Origin: Lysobacterales bacterium
GTDB taxonomy: Bacteria > Pseudomonadota > Gammaproteobacteria > Xanthomonadales > SZUA-36
Direction of reading: 5' to 3'
DNA: 64,000 nt
Assembly (NCBI GenBank): GCA_013042915.1
Contig: JABDPF010000034.1
Location: 1 to 64,000 of the forward strand
Positions 25,524 to 35,791 of the stretch are shown here, piece by piece. Each line of letters opens with the position of its first letter. Position 1 is the stretch's first letter. A program made the position numbers and the translations under genes. The notes under the pieces were generated by a model. It saw only the letters and a list, made by a program, of their open reading frames with translations. It was not told the DNA's origin and did no database searches.

Positions 25524-27019
25524 TACGCCAGGGGTCCGATCGCGTGCTCCACGGCCTCGAGCAGTTCTCCACGCCTCAGGATCTCGGCGCAGGCATCGAG
25601 ATCGGCGCGGACCTCGTAGTCGCGGTCCGCGTGTGCGATACGCTTACGCAGCAGTTCATGGGCCACCTGGACACCTCGGCCCGGCTTGAGGGGCGAGCGG
25701 AAATCGAGGGCCTGCGCCGCTGTCACGGACTCCACCGCCAGCACCTGTTCGACATTATTCAGGACATCGAGCAGCTTCAGAGCACTGATCGAGCCCATGC
25801 TGACGTGGTCTTCCTGTCCGAGGCTGGTGGGAATGGAGTCTACGCTGGCTGGATGGCACAGTATCTTGTTTTCCGACACCAGCGCCGCGGCGGTGTACTG
25901 CGGAATCATGAAACCGGAGTTTACGCCCGTGTCCTGCATCAGCAGCTTGGGAAGGCCATCATGGCCCTCCAGCAACAAATAAGTGCGCCGCTCGGAGATG
26001 CTGGCCAGCTCGGCCAGGGCCATGGCCGCGAAATCGAGAGCCAGCGCCAGTGGTTGGCCGTGAAAATTCCCGCCTGACAGTATGTCGCCGTTGTCGAACA
26101 CCAGCGGATTGTCGGTGACCGAGTTGAGCTCGGTTTCGATCACGTTGCCGGCATAGGCCAGGGCATCGCGGCTCGCGCCGTGCACCTGGGGCACGCAGCG
26201 CAGGCAATAGGGGTCCTGTACGCGGCCGCAGTCGCGGTGCGCGTCGAGAATTTCGCTCTTTTCCAGCAGCTGACGAACATTGGCGGCGACGGCTTGCTGT
26301 CCGGGATGGGGTCGAATTTCGTGGATCCGCTTATCGAACGGTATGGCGCTGCCCTGCAGCGCTTCCAGGCTCATGGCCGCGAGTATGTCCGCCTCGGCGC
26401 GCAACACCCGGGCGCGTTCCAGCACGTAAGCTCCGTAGGCGGTCATCAGCTGGGTGCCGTTGATCAGGGCCAGCCCGTCCTTGGCTGATAGCTCGATGGC
26501 CTCGAGTCCCAGGCGCTGCATCGCCGCGCGGGAGTTCACCTTGCCGCTTTCATCGCCATTCCATACTTCGCCGCGGCCTATCAGCGGAAGGCACAGGTGC
26601 GCCAGCGGAGCGAGGTCACCGGACGCGCCCACGCTGCCGCGGCTCGGCACCCACGGGGTCAGGCCGTGCTGCTCGAACGCCAACAGCTGCCGAAACGTGG
26701 TTTCCGAGATACCGGAATTGCCCAGGCCAAGCGCATGTATCTTGAGCTGCAGCATCAATCGCGTAATCGGAGGCGGGACCGGTTGGCCGACGCCACAGGC
26801 GTGACTGAGCAGAATGTTCTGCTGCAGTTCCGAGAGCTGATCGTCGTCGATCCGCTTGTTGGCGAGGACGCCGAAGCCGGTGTTGATTCCGTAGAGGGCA
26901 CGGCCGCTGGCCATCGCATCGACCAGGGTCTGTCGGCTGCGTTCGACGGCGTCGTGCCCGGCGCGCAACGCGTCCATTCGCTCTTCGAGGTCCCGGTAAA
27001 GGCTTTCGAGACGAATCAT
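25523..27019 (-). CDS. hutH: Histidine ammonia-lyase
   Basis: HutH deaminates histidine to urocanate, using an MIO prosthetic group formed from Ala-Ser-Gly. Those residues are at about 132-134 in RGSVGASGDLAPLAHL. Other hallmarks are ALYGINTGFGVLANKRI near the N-terminus and QDPYCLRCVPQVHGA. The 498-residue length is normal. It follows hutU by 21 nt and overlaps hutI. Confidence 0.97.
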   Translation of the reverse strand: MIRLESLYRDLEERMDALRAGHDAVERSRQTLVDAMASGRALYGINTGFGVLANKRIDDDQLSELQQNILLSHACGVGQPVPPPITRLMLQLKIHALGLGNSGISETTFRQLLAFEQHGLTPWVPSRGSVGASGDLAPLAHLCLPLIGRGEVWNGDESGKVNSRAAMQRLGLEAIELSAKDGLALINGTQLMTAYGAYVLERARVLRAEADILAAMSLEALQGSAIPFDKRIHEIRPHPGQQAVAANVRQLLEKSEILDAHRDCGRVQDPYCLRCVPQVHGASRDALAYAGNVIETELNSVTDNPLVFDNGDILSGGNFHGQPLALALDFAAMALAELASISERRTYLLLEGHDGLPKLLMQDTGVNSGFMIPQYTAAALVSENKILCHPASVDSIPTSLGQEDHVSMGSISALKLLDVLNNVEQVLAVESVTAAQALDFRSPLKPGRGVQVAHELLRKRIAHADRDYEVRADLDACAEILRRGELLEAVEHAIGPLA

Positions 27020-27040
27020 CGGATTACATACCCCGTGTAC

Positions 27041-28720
27041 TCAGCCATTGACCATCGGCAGGTCGACACCGCGCTCCTCGGCGGTCTCGATCGCGATGTC
27101 GTAGCCGGCGTCGGCGTGGCGCATCACGCCGGTTCCCGGGTCCGCGGTGAGAACCCGCTCCAGGCGCCGGTCCGCCGTGTCCGATCCGTCGGCCACGCAC
27201 ACCATGCCCGCGTGCAGGGAATAGCCGATCCCGACGCCGCCGCCGTGGTGGATGGAGACCCAACTGGCGCCGCAGGCGGTATTGAGCATCGCGTTCAGGA
27301 GCGGCCAATCGGCGATGGCGTCGGAACCGTCCTTCATCGCCTCGGTTTCCCGATTCGGTGACGCGACCGAGCCCGTGTCCAGGTGGTCACGACCGATCAC
27401 GACCGGAGCATCGACCTTGCCCTTGCGGACCAACCAGTTGAACTTCAGGCCGGCCTCGGCGCGCTCGCCATACTCCAGCCAGCAAATGCGCGACGGCAGC
27501 CCCTGGAAATGCACCTTCTCACGGGCCTTGTGTATCCAGCGATGAAGCGCCTCCTTTTCCGGAAACAACTCGAGGATGGCCCGGTCCGTTGCCGTGATGT
27601 CGGCCGGATTTCCGCTCAGGGCCGCCCAGCGAAACGGCCCGGCACCCTTGCAGAACAGCGGCCGAATGTAGGCCGGCACGAACCCCGGGTAATCGAATGC
27701 CTGGCGCATACCGCGATGGTCGGCTACCTGGCCACGCAGGTTGTTGCCGTAGTCGAAACAGACCGCGCCCTTTTCTTTCAGATCGAGGATCGCCTGGACG
27801 TGCTCCACCATCGAGTCCAGCACCTCGTTGTCGTAACGTTCAGGATCCGTTTCCCTCAGGCGGTCGGCTTCCTCGAGGGAGTAGCCGGCTGGAATGTAAC
27901 CGTGGCGCAGGTCGTGGGCGGAGGTCTGGTCGGTGATCACGTCCGGAACCACGCCGCGGTGAAGCAACTCGGGCAGGACTTCGGCGATATTGCCCAGCAG
28001 GCCGACGGAGAGCCCTTCCCTGGCGTTGTCGAGCAGGTCCAGCGCTTCATCAAGATCCTCGGACATCACGTCACAGTAACCGGTTTCGACGCGCCGTCGG
28101 ATACGCCAGGGGTCCACCTCCACCGCCAGGCAGCGCCCGTCGTTCATGGTGACCGCCAGCGGCTGGGCCCCGCCCATGCCGCCCAGCCCGGCCGTGACCA
28201 CCAGGCGGCCGGACAGGCGGCCGTCGAAATGCTGGTTGGCGCACTCGGCAAAGGTCTCGTAGGTGCCCTGGACGATGCCCTGAGAGCCGATGTAGATCCA
28301 CGAGCCCGCTGTCATCTGGCCGTACATGGTCAGGCCCTTGTCCTCCAGGTCGCGAAACACGTCCCAGTTGCCCCAGCGCGGAACCAGGTTCGAGTTGGCG
28401 ATCAGCACGCGCGGCGCCTCCTCGTGGGTGCGAAACACGCCCACCGGCTTGCCGCTCTGCACCAGCATCGTCTCGTCGTTTTCGAGCCGTTGGAGAGTCT
28501 GGACGATACGGTGATAGCAATCCCAATTGCGGGCGGCCTTGCCGGTGCCGCCGTAGATGATCAGCTCATCGGGTTTCTCCGCCACGTCGGGATCGAGGTT
28601 GTTCATCAGCATTCGAAGGGCGGCCTCCTGGTGCCATCCCTTGCAGCTCAGCGCGATGCCGGTCGGCGCATGGATCGAAGCACCCGCTTCAGCCTTGTAA
28701 TTCTTGGGGTTTGCGCTCAT
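27041..28720 (-). CDS. hutU: Urocanate hydratase
   Basis: HutU (urocanase) converts urocanate to imidazolone propionate with tightly bound NAD. The product is about 559 residues. The start is ambiguous: adjacent ATGs at 28723 and 28720 follow GAAAGG by 4 and 7 nt, so I choose 28720; a GTG at 28741 is less likely. Signatures are [38 protein letters not shown] (dinucleotide-binding) and NYGNNLRG-type sequence ([10 protein letters not shown]). It leads the hutUHI operon. Confidence 0.96.
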   Translation of the reverse strand: MSANPKNYKAEAGASIHAPTGIALSCKGWHQEAALRMLMNNLDPDVAEKPDELIIYGGTGKAARNWDCYHRIVQTLQRLENDETMLVQSGKPVGVFRTHEEAPRVLIANSNLVPRWGNWDVFRDLEDKGLTMYGQMTAGSWIYIGSQGIVQGTYETFAECANQHFDGRLSGRLVVTAGLGGMGGAQPLAVTMNDGRCLAVEVDPWRIRRRVETGYCDVMSEDLDEALDLLDNAREGLSVGLLGNIAEVLPELLHRGVVPDVITDQTSAHDLRHGYIPAGYSLEEADRLRETDPERYDNEVLDSMVEHVQAILDLKEKGAVCFDYGNNLRGQVADHRGMRQAFDYPGFVPAYIRPLFCKGAGPFRWAALSGNPADITATDRAILELFPEKEALHRWIHKAREKVHFQGLPSRICWLEYGERAEAGLKFNWLVRKGKVDAPVVIGRDHLDTGSVASPNRETEAMKDGSDAIADWPLLNAMLNTACGASWVSIHHGGGVGIGYSLHAGMVCVADGSDTADRRLERVLTADPGTGVMRHADAGYDIAIETAEERGVDLPMVNG

Positions 28721-28752
28721 CATCGTGCCTTTCGAGTCCACCGTGAAGGGGA

Positions 28753-28769
28753 CTTTGCATTATACAAGG
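28753..28769 (-). promoter_or_regulatory. hut promoter with HutC-like operator
   Basis: On the minus strand CCTTGTATAATGCAAAG contains a perfect -10 hexamer TATAAT (28759-28764) about 36 nt before the hutU start. The same bases form an imperfect dyad, CTTGTAT facing ATGCAAAG, resembling the HutC operator I recall from pseudomonads (CTTGTATGTACAAG). No -35 match is evident, and a CCCGGC/GCCGGG dyad (28772-28790) occupies that area. Confidence 0.45.
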
Positions 28770-28842
28770 AACCCGGCCAGCATCGCCGGGTCTGTGTTCT
28801 CTGAGGCGGAGAATTGACCGCGCAGACAACCGGAGCAAGCAA

Positions 28843-29355
28843 GTGAAAAAATTTCTGCAACCCCGCGCCTGGTTCCTGTTCGTGGGACTGGCCTGCGCTG
28901 CCTTGCTGGGCTGGGGGTATTACAAGCAGCACGTGGATTTTGTCGATCCTTGCCCGCTGTGTATCCTTCAGCGCCTGGCCTTCCTTTGGATGGGCGTGTT
29001 CGGCCTTATCGCCGCCGTGCACGGCCCGGCCCGGGTCGGGCAGTGGCTCTACGGCATGCTGGTGATCATCGGAGGCGCGGTGGGCATGGTCCTGTCGGGC
29101 CGACACGTCTGGCTGCAAAACTTGCCGGCCGGACAGGTTCCGGATTGCGGTATGGGGCTCAATTACATGCTCGACACCATGCCCATCATGGCCGTGTTCC
29201 GTGAAGTGTTTTACGGGGCCGGCGAGTGTGCCGAGGTCATGTGGACGTTTCTGGGGCTCAGCATCCCGGCCTGGGCGCTGGTCTGGTTCACCGGGCTCAC
29301 CTTCGGTACCCTCTTCATCCTGATCGTCTCGAAACGCAACAAGGTATTGCCCTAG
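28843..29355 (+). CDS. dsbB: Disulfide bond formation protein DsbB
   Basis: DsbB reoxidises periplasmic DsbA and passes electrons to quinone. The 170-residue protein has four transmembrane helices and both catalytic cysteine pairs: Cys37/Cys40 in DPCPLCILQRLAF, and Cys102/Cys129 in the second periplasmic loop. The start is GTG, with CGGAG 7 nt upstream. dsbA is not in the window. The DAHP synthase gene follows after one base, suggesting co-transcription. Confidence 0.94.
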   Translation: MKKFLQPRAWFLFVGLACAALLGWGYYKQHVDFVDPCPLCILQRLAFLWMGVFGLIAAVHGPARVGQWLYGMLVIIGGAVGMVLSGRHVWLQNLPAGQVPDCGMGLNYMLDTMPIMAVFREVFYGAGECAEVMWTFLGLSIPAWALVWFTGLTFGTLFILIVSKRNKVLP

Positions 29356-29356
29356 C

Positions 29357-30754
29357 ATGAACCCAACCTCGAATCCGGTGCAGAAAAGCACCCCCCAGCC
29401 TCCTGACTACGCCGTGAACTGGAGCCCGAGCTCGTGGCAGAATTTCGAGGCGCTTCAGCAAGCCCGTTATCCCGATGAGGCAGCGCTGCAGGCGGCGTTG
29501 AAAAAGCTCGCCGATCTGCCGCCGCTGGTCACGTCCTGGGAGATCCTTTCCCTACGAGAGCAGATTGCCGAGGCGCAACGGGGAGCGCGCTTCTTTCTTC
29601 AGGGTGGAGATTGCGCGGAGACCTTCGATGAGGTCTGTTCGCCACTGATTACCAACCGGCTTAAGGTTCTACTCCAAATGAGCCTGGCCCTGATCCACGG
29701 CATGCAGATGCCGGTGGTCCGCATTGGCCGTTTTGCCGGCCAGTATGCCAAACCTCGCTCGTCCGACGATGAAACGCGAGACGGCGTCACTCTGCCCAGT
29801 TACCGCGGCGATCTCGTCAATGACATCGAGTTCAACGAAGCGGCGCGGATTCCTGATCCGGACCGCCTGCTCAAGGCGCACGCCTACTCCGCGATGACCA
29901 TGAACTTCGTTCGTTCCCTGGTCGACGGGGGCTTCGCGGATGTGCATCACACGGAATACTGGGATCTGAGCTGGGTCGAACATTCGCCGCTGGCCGCAGA
30001 GTTTCACCAGATCACCCAAAGCCTGGGTAAGTCGCTGCGTTTCATGGAGACCCTGACGGGGCGTGACGTGGGCAGCCTGCGCCGTGTCGATTTCTTCACC
30101 TCGCACGAGGCTCTTCATCTACATTACGAGCAGGCGCAAACCCGCCAGGTGCCGCGGCAGTGGGGCTGGTTCAACCTCGGCACCCATTTCCCCTGGATCG
30201 GCATGCGCACGGCGGCGCTCGACGGCGCGCACGTGGAGTACTTCCGCGGAATACGTAACCCGCTGGGCATCAAGGTCGGCCCGGGCATGGACCGTGACTG
30301 GCTGTTCGGACTGTTGGACCGGCTCAACCCCAACCACGAGGAGGGGCGGATCGTTCTCATCCATCGCATGGGCGAGGATCACATCGAGGACAAGCTGCCG
30401 CCGCTGATTCGGGCCGTGCAGGATCACGGAAGCCCGATTTTATGGATCTCCGACCCGATGCACGGCAATACCGAGTCGACCGGGGCCGGCATCAAGACCC
30501 GTCGTTTCCGCAAGATCATGCGCGAGATGGAGTTGGCCTTCGACATCCATCGCCAGAACGGTTCCCAGTTGGGCGGCGTGCACCTTGAACTGACCGGTGA
30601 GAACGTCACGGAGTGCACGGGTGGCGCGCGCGACCTGTCAGACGACGATTTGAAGCGCAGCTACAAGTCGACCGTCGATCCGCGGCTCAACTACGAGCAA
30701 TCCCTGGAAATGGCCATGCTGATCGTGGAAAAACACGGGCGCGATGGCCGCTGA
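29357..30754 (+). CDS. Class II 3-deoxy-7-phosphoheptulonate (DAHP) synthase
   Basis: This enzyme condenses phosphoenolpyruvate and erythrose 4-phosphate in the first step of the shikimate pathway. The 465-residue product is of the plant/Mycobacterium class II type, with FFLQGGDCAETFDEV, RIGRFAGQYAKPRSS, KVGPGMD and ISDPMHGNTESTGAGIKTRR. It is unrelated in sequence to E. coli AroF/G/H. The start follows the dsbB stop by one base. A 35-bp repeat copy begins 18 nt after its stop. Confidence 0.96.
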   Translation: MNPTSNPVQKSTPQPPDYAVNWSPSSWQNFEALQQARYPDEAALQAALKKLADLPPLVTSWEILSLREQIAEAQRGARFFLQGGDCAETFDEVCSPLITNRLKVLLQMSLALIHGMQMPVVRIGRFAGQYAKPRSSDDETRDGVTLPSYRGDLVNDIEFNEAARIPDPDRLLKAHAYSAMTMNFVRSLVDGGFADVHHTEYWDLSWVEHSPLAAEFHQITQSLGKSLRFMETLTGRDVGSLRRVDFFTSHEALHLHYEQAQTRQVPRQWGWFNLGTHFPWIGMRTAALDGAHVEYFRGIRNPLGIKVGPGMDRDWLFGLLDRLNPNHEEGRIVLIHRMGEDHIEDKLPPLIRAVQDHGSPILWISDPMHGNTESTGAGIKTRRFRKIMREMELAFDIHRQNGSQLGGVHLELTGENVTECTGGARDLSDDDLKRSYKSTVDPRLNYEQSLEMAMLIVEKHGRDGR

Positions 30755-30772
30755 GTGAGTTTGGCCGCGATT

Positions 30773-30807
30773 AAGGAGTCTCGCTTCCCTGCTCCCGCCT
30801 GCGGCGG
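30773..30807 (+). repeat. 35-bp intergenic repeat, copy 1
   Basis: This sequence begins AAGGAGTCTCGCTTCCCTGC and ends with the dyad CCGCCTGCGGCGG. It matches copy 2 (40334-40368, opposite strand) at 33 of 35 positions. It starts 18 nt after the DAHP synthase stop, inside the convergent spacer shared with bipA. Flanking bases are unrelated between copies. It is probably a dispersed REP-like or 3'-UTR element. Confidence 0.75.
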
Positions 30808-30839
30808 GTCGCCTACGGCTCCCTGGTCAGTCGCACGCC

Positions 30840-32675
30840 TCAGTCTTCATCTTTGAGCCGGCTGGCGCGCTTGCGCTCGTGTTCGAGCAGATGGATTTTA
30901 CGTATACGGATCGCGTCCGGCGTCACCTCGACCAGTTCGTCGTCTTCGATGAATTCCAGCGCCTGTTCCAGCGTCAGCTTTATCGGTGCCGCCAGCTGTA
31001 CCGCGTCATCTTTCAGCACCGTGCGAATATTGGTCAGCTGCTTGGCTTTCAATGGGTTCACGGTGAGGTCGTTGGCGCGGCTGTGGACGCCGATCACCTG
31101 TCCTGCGTACACGTCCACGCCCGGTTCTATGATCATTCGGCCGCGTTCCTGCAGGTTGAACAGCGCGTAGGCCAGGGCCTTGCCGGTCCCGTTGGAGATC
31201 AGAACGCCGTTGTTGCGCTTGGAAATCTCGCCCTTGTGGTAGGGGCCGTAATGATCGAAGACGTGGAACATCAGGCCGGTACCGGCGGTCAGGGTGCGAA
31301 ATTCTGATTGGAAGCCGATCAAACCGCGTGCCGGGATCTGGTAATCGAGCCGTACGCGACCCTTGCCGTCCAGCTGCATATTCTGCAATTCCCCACGCCG
31401 TTCACCGAGTCGCTCCATGACGCCGCCCTGGTAATCGGATTCGAGATCCACCACCAATGACTCGTAGGGTTCCTCCCGGCCGTGGTCGGTTTCATGCACG
31501 ATCACCTCGGGGCGCGAGATTGCCAACTCGTAGCCTTCGCGGCGCATGGTCTCGATCAGGATCGAGAGGTGCAGTTCGCCCCGGCCCGACACTTTGAATC
31601 GCTCCGGGTTTTCCGTGTCTTCGACGCGCAGCGCCACGTTGTGGCTGGCCTCGCGCATCAGGCGTTCGCGCAACTGGCGGCTGGTGAGGTACTTACCCTC
31701 GCGCCCGGCAAACGGCGAGTTGTTGACGCGAAAGGTCATGCTGATGGTGGGTTCGTCCACGGTCAGCGCAGGCAGCGCATCGGGCGACTCGCGGTCACAC
31801 AGGGTGTCTGAAATCTGCAGGTTTTCGACGCCCGTGATGGCAATGATGTCGCCCGCCTGCGCCGAGGCCACCTCGACCCGCTCCAGGCCGTGAAAGCCGA
31901 GCACCTGGAGGATCTTTGCGTTGCGTTGATGGCCGTCACAATCGACCACGCAAATCTGCTGGTTTGGTTTGACCATGCCGCGCTGCACCCGGCCGATGCC
32001 GATCACGCCCACGTAAGCGCTGTAGTCCAGCGAGGAGATCCGCATCTGGAAAGGGCCGTCGACGTTCACCGGAGGCGGCGCGACCTGCTGCACGATCGTT
32101 TCGAACAGCGGGCGCATGTCGCCCTCATCGACGGTGCTGTCCAGGCCAGCGAATCCACGCAGGGCGGAGGCGTACACGACCGGGAAGTCGAGCTGCTCAT
32201 CGCTGGCGCCGAGCTGGTCGAAAAGCTCGAAGGTCTGGTCGAGTACCCATTCGGGCCGTGCGCCGTCGCGGTCGATCTTGTTGATCACGACGATGGGCTT
32301 GAAGCCCATTTCAAAGGCCTTTTGTGTGACGAAACGGGTTTGCGGCATCGGCCCGTCAACGGCGTCGACCAGCAGCAAGACCGAGTCGACCATGCTCAGA
32401 ATGCGTTCGACCTCGCCGCCGAAGTCGGCGTGCCCCGGGGTGTCCACGATGTTGATATGGAATTGTGACTCACCGTCGTTCCATTCGATGGCCGTGTTCT
32501 TTGACAGGATGGTGATACCGCGCTCGCGTTCCAGTTCGTTGGAATCCATCACGCGCTCGGGCGTGGCAGCGCGCTCGCCCAGCGTGCCGGACTGCTGCAA
32601 CAGCTGATCGACCAGCGTGGTCTTGCCATGGTCAACATGGGCGATGATGGCGATGTTTCGGAGGTTTTCGATCAC
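30840..32675 (-). CDS. typA: Ribosome-associated GTPase BipA/TypA
   Basis: BipA is a translational GTPase that binds ribosomes and affects 50S assembly, cold growth and stress responses. The 611-residue product has G1 [10 protein letters not shown]2 region [12 protein letters not shown]3 DTPGHADF and G4 NKIDRD, then EF-G-like domains and the BipA-specific C-terminus (ending LKDED). It follows pdxB by 103 nt and converges on the DAHP synthase gene. Confidence 0.97.
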   Translation of the reverse strand: MIENLRNIAIIAHVDHGKTTLVDQLLQQSGTLGERAATPERVMDSNELERERGITILSKNTAIEWNDGESQFHINIVDTPGHADFGGEVERILSMVDSVLLLVDAVDGPMPQTRFVTQKAFEMGFKPIVVINKIDRDGARPEWVLDQTFELFDQLGASDEQLDFPVVYASALRGFAGLDSTVDEGDMRPLFETIVQQVAPPPVNVDGPFQMRISSLDYSAYVGVIGIGRVQRGMVKPNQQICVVDCDGHQRNAKILQVLGFHGLERVEVASAQAGDIIAITGVENLQISDTLCDRESPDALPALTVDEPTISMTFRVNNSPFAGREGKYLTSRQLRERLMREASHNVALRVEDTENPERFKVSGRGELHLSILIETMRREGYELAISRPEVIVHETDHGREEPYESLVVDLESDYQGGVMERLGERRGELQNMQLDGKGRVRLDYQIPARGLIGFQSEFRTLTAGTGLMFHVFDHYGPYHKGEISKRNNGVLISNGTGKALAYALFNLQERGRMIIEPGVDVYAGQVIGVHSRANDLTVNPLKAKQLTNIRTVLKDDAVQLAAPIKLTLEQALEFIEDDELVEVTPDAIRIRKIHLLEHERKRASRLKDED

Positions 32676-32778
32676 GGTGTGGTCCTGTCTGCTGTCTGCC
32701 CGCTAGGCGCGCGCACGTTACTCCTTTTACCCCCCCGAAGCAAATGGAGCGGTATGCGCCGCCCAAGCGCCCTCGGGC

Positions 32779-33900
32779 CTATCTTTTTGAGCTATCGATG
32801 ATAAAGCCGAGTGCGGAAAGTGCTTGTGCGGCAGGTGCTGATTCGCAGGTCACGCTCCAGCCGTGAAAATCCCTCCGATAAGGATAGTCTTTTCGCAATG
32901 CATCGAACCCGGACGCGATCTCTTCCGGCGAAAGGTGGCCGAGCGAACGCAGCGCCGCATCGTGCCGCGCCACGAAACAGGTCGCCCCGAGAGCCTCCGT
33001 CAGGGCGGAGTCGGCATGCTTTGTCACCAGGGCAAGGCGTTGTCCGTCCGGAACCTGCCCGACCGGGGCCAATCCCGCCCAGGCGCAAAACGCCTGGTAA
33101 ACGATACGGGTGCCGTTGCGCCTGCCGTCATCGCTGTAACCCGCCACGTGGGGCGTGGCGACCACAGCGGCCTGCAGCAATCCAGGATCGAGGCGGGGCT
33201 CACCCGGCCAGCAGTCCAGCGCCGCGTGGGCCGATTCGTTGCGCAGTCCCGCGAGTAGCGCCTTTGCGTCCACCACGTCTCCGCGCGCCGCGTTGACCAG
33301 CAGACCTCCGCTTGGCATCTGCGCCAGTTGCTGCTTCCCGATCATTCCAAGGGTGGGGTAGGAACCGCTAACGGACAACGGCACGTGCAGGCTGACGATG
33401 TCGCAGGCAAGGGCTTCGGACTGCTCGACCAGGCCCGTTACGCCGTCGTCCGCCAGGGGCGGGTCGTTGGCCACGACGGTTACGTCCAGCGCAGTCAGAA
33501 GTTTTTGCAGGCGCGAGCCGACGTTGCCGCGGCCGATGATGCCGACGCGCTGTTCACGCAGGTCCCGGCCCAGGCGCTGGCAGGCCAGCCAAATCATCGC
33601 CAGCGTGTATTGGGCGGTCGAGTCGGCGTTGCATCCGGGCGCGTTGGCCCATTCGATGCCGGCCCGCTGCAGCCACGAGGTGTCCAGGTGGTCGGTTCCG
33701 ATCGACGTGGTGCCGACAAAGCGGACCGGCGTGCCTTCCAGTAACTCGGCGTTTGCGCGGGTTGCCGTTCGGACGATCAGCAGGTCGGCGTCCATGAGGT
33801 CCGCCTTTCGGATCAGCCGACCGTCCATTGCGACCAGTTCCCCGTGTCGCCCGAAGGTCGATTCTCCGCCGCGAATGTTGCGGTCGATGACGATTTTCAA
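32779..33900 (-). CDS. pdxB: Erythronate-4-phosphate dehydrogenase
   Basis: PdxB oxidises 4-phosphoerythronate in the DXP-dependent pathway to pyridoxal phosphate. The 373-residue product begins MKIVIDRNIRGGESTFGRHG, has the NAD motif GIIGRGNVGSRL near residue 122, catalytic-site LLVNAARGDVVDAKAL and the PdxB-specific C-terminal dimerisation region. The histidine of TPHVAGYSDDGR is conserved. It starts 4 nt after ggt ends. Confidence 0.94.
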   Translation of the reverse strand: MKIVIDRNIRGGESTFGRHGELVAMDGRLIRKADLMDADLLIVRTATRANAELLEGTPVRFVGTTSIGTDHLDTSWLQRAGIEWANAPGCNADSTAQYTLAMIWLACQRLGRDLREQRVGIIGRGNVGSRLQKLLTALDVTVVANDPPLADDGVTGLVEQSEALACDIVSLHVPLSVSGSYPTLGMIGKQQLAQMPSGGLLVNAARGDVVDAKALLAGLRNESAHAALDCWPGEPRLDPGLLQAAVVATPHVAGYSDDGRRNGTRIVYQAFCAWAGLAPVGQVPDGQRLALVTKHADSALTEALGATCFVARHDAALRSLGHLSPEEIASGFDALRKDYPYRRDFHGWSVTCESAPAAQALSALGFIIDSSKR

Positions 33901-33904
33901 GCGA

Positions 33905-35644
33905 TCAGAATCCTGCCGCCTGCCCGTCCTTGCGCGATTCGGAGGCGCCGAAGTAGGTTCCGAACTCGGGGTGTTTCATGATGGCCTGGTATCCTCCGAA
34001 CGGACCGCGGGAGAACTGGACCCGGTGTCCGCGCCCCATCAGTTCGCGAATCGTCTCGTAATCGAACCCGGTTTCCAGGTTGACGATGCCGCCGTCCGTC
34101 ATTTCCTCGCCGGTGGGTTCGCTGGAGCCGCTGTGGCGAATGCGCGGCGCATCGCCGGCTTCCTGCAGGCCCATGCCGAAATCCACGAGGTTCATGACGA
34201 TCTGCGCATGACCCTGGGGCTGCATGCCGCCGCCCATCAATCCGAAGCTGATCAGCGGTTTGCCGTCTTTGGTTATAAAGGCCGGGATAATGGTGTGGAA
34301 CGGACGCTTACCCGGAGCGAACGCGTTCGGATGGCCCGGTTCGAGTGAAAAGAGCTCCCCGCGGTCCTGCAACACGAAGCCGAGGCCGGGCGGCGTCATC
34401 CCGCTGCCCATGCCGCGGTAGTTGCTCTGGATCAGCGAGACCATGTTGCCCTCGCGGTCGGCCGTGGTGAGGTAGATGGTATCTCCCTCCCGCAGTACGG
34501 CCGGGTCACCGTGGGGGTAGGACCTGGCGGCTTTGCGCATATCGATGAGCTGGCTTCTTCCAGCGGCGTACTCTTTCGAAATAAGGCGTTCGACCGACAC
34601 ATCCATGAACGCCCGGTCGGCGTAAAAGCGGGCTCGGTCCTCAAAAGCGAGTTTCTTGGCCTCCAAAAAGAGGTGCACGTAGTCGGGTGAACCGAAGCCC
34701 ATGGAAGCCACGTCGTAAGGTTCGATGATGTTCAGGATCTGCAGAGCGGCGATGCCCTGGCCGTTGGGCGGAAGTTCCCAGACGTCGTAGCCGCGGTAGT
34801 TGGTCGAGACCGGCTCGACCCAATCGCTTTCGTGCGCGGCGAGGTCCTCGTAGCTCAGAAAGCCACCGTTGGACTGCATGAAATCGGCGATGGTGCGCGC
34901 GATGTCTCCCTCGTAGAACACGTCACGCCCCTCCTTTGCGATTCGTTCGAGGGTATTGGCCAGGTTGGGGTTCTTCCACATCTCACCCACCTCGGGAGCG
35001 CGGCCTTCAATCGTCATCTGCTCGGTGAATCCCGGGTACTTCGACAACCGGTCCGCGGACAGGCTCCAGTAGTGCTGGATGGTTTCGTGCACCGGGTGTC
35101 CGTTGCGGGCGTATTCGATCGTGGGGCCGAGAATGTCCGTCATCGGCAATTGACCGAAACGCCCGTGCAGTTCGAACCAACCGTCCACGGTGCCGGGCAC
35201 CGAGACGGGCAGCGGTCCGAACGGCGGTATCGATTCGTGCCCGTTCTCCCGAAACCACTCCAGCGACAGCGACCTTGGTGATCGGCCCGAGGCGTTCAGC
35301 CCGTGGAGTTTTTCGTTCTTGGCGTCCCAAACAATGGCGTACAGGTCGCCGCCAATCCCGTTGCCGGTCGGCTCCATCAACCCCAGGGCCGCGTTGGCGG
35401 CGATCGCCGCATCGATGGCGTTTCCGCCCCTGCGCATGGTGTCCAGCGCGATTTGGGTGGCCAATGGATGAGAGGTCGCCGCCATCGCCTCGGGGGCGAC
35501 CACCTCGGAACGGGTGGCGAAGGCTTTGCCCGTGACCCGGTCAGCAGCCATGGCGGGGAAGCCCAGGGCGATCAGGCAGATCAAGACCAGAAGCGTTCGG
35601 ACGCCGATTAGGGCGCCGCGTGTGCGGGATCGATAGGACATCAA
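33905..35644 (-). CDS. ggt: Gamma-glutamyltransferase family protein (periplasmic)
   Basis: GGTs are Ntn-hydrolases that cleave glutathione and other gamma-glutamyl compounds. A signal peptide (LLVLICLIALGFPAMA, cleavage near residue 34) indicates the periplasm. The 579-residue precursor shows LMEPTGNGIGGDLYAIVWD, a putative autocleavage Thr in DTIYLTTADREGN and the oxyanion/glycine loop SFGLMGGGMQPQGH. The junction differs from E. coli Ggt (TTHxSVVD), so it belongs to a distinct subfamily and its exact substrate is open. It lies divergently from mdh. Confidence 0.88.
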   Translation of the reverse strand: MMSYRSRTRGALIGVRTLLVLICLIALGFPAMAADRVTGKAFATRSEVVAPEAMAATSHPLATQIALDTMRRGGNAIDAAIAANAALGLMEPTGNGIGGDLYAIVWDAKNEKLHGLNASGRSPRSLSLEWFRENGHESIPPFGPLPVSVPGTVDGWFELHGRFGQLPMTDILGPTIEYARNGHPVHETIQHYWSLSADRLSKYPGFTEQMTIEGRAPEVGEMWKNPNLANTLERIAKEGRDVFYEGDIARTIADFMQSNGGFLSYEDLAAHESDWVEPVSTNYRGYDVWELPPNGQGIAALQILNIIEPYDVASMGFGSPDYVHLFLEAKKLAFEDRARFYADRAFMDVSVERLISKEYAAGRSQLIDMRKAARSYPHGDPAVLREGDTIYLTTADREGNMVSLIQSNYRGMGSGMTPPGLGFVLQDRGELFSLEPGHPNAFAPGKRPFHTIIPAFITKDGKPLISFGLMGGGMQPQGHAQIVMNLVDFGMGLQEAGDAPRIRHSGSSEPTGEEMTDGGIVNLETGFDYETIRELMGRGHRVQFSRGPFGGYQAIMKHPEFGTYFGASESRKDGQAAGF

Positions 35645-35791
35645 TATAACTCCGAGAAAAGCAGATCATTAACGATTACAACACTGAGAAAAGCGGTCTG
35701 TTCGGCTACAATAATACAGATATGCTGAGAAGCTGTAAGCACAGATTCCAGTAGGCACTTTTTCGACACTCTATCCACGAGGTACCGCACT
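35645..35791. promoter_or_regulatory. Divergent promoter region between ggt and mdh
   Basis: These 147 bases are AT-richer than their surroundings. A GAGAAAAGC direct repeat starts near 35654 and 35688. On the plus strand CTACAATAATAC (around 35714-35725) could supply a -10 for mdh, with no good -35. The exact sites are uncertain. Confidence 0.35.
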
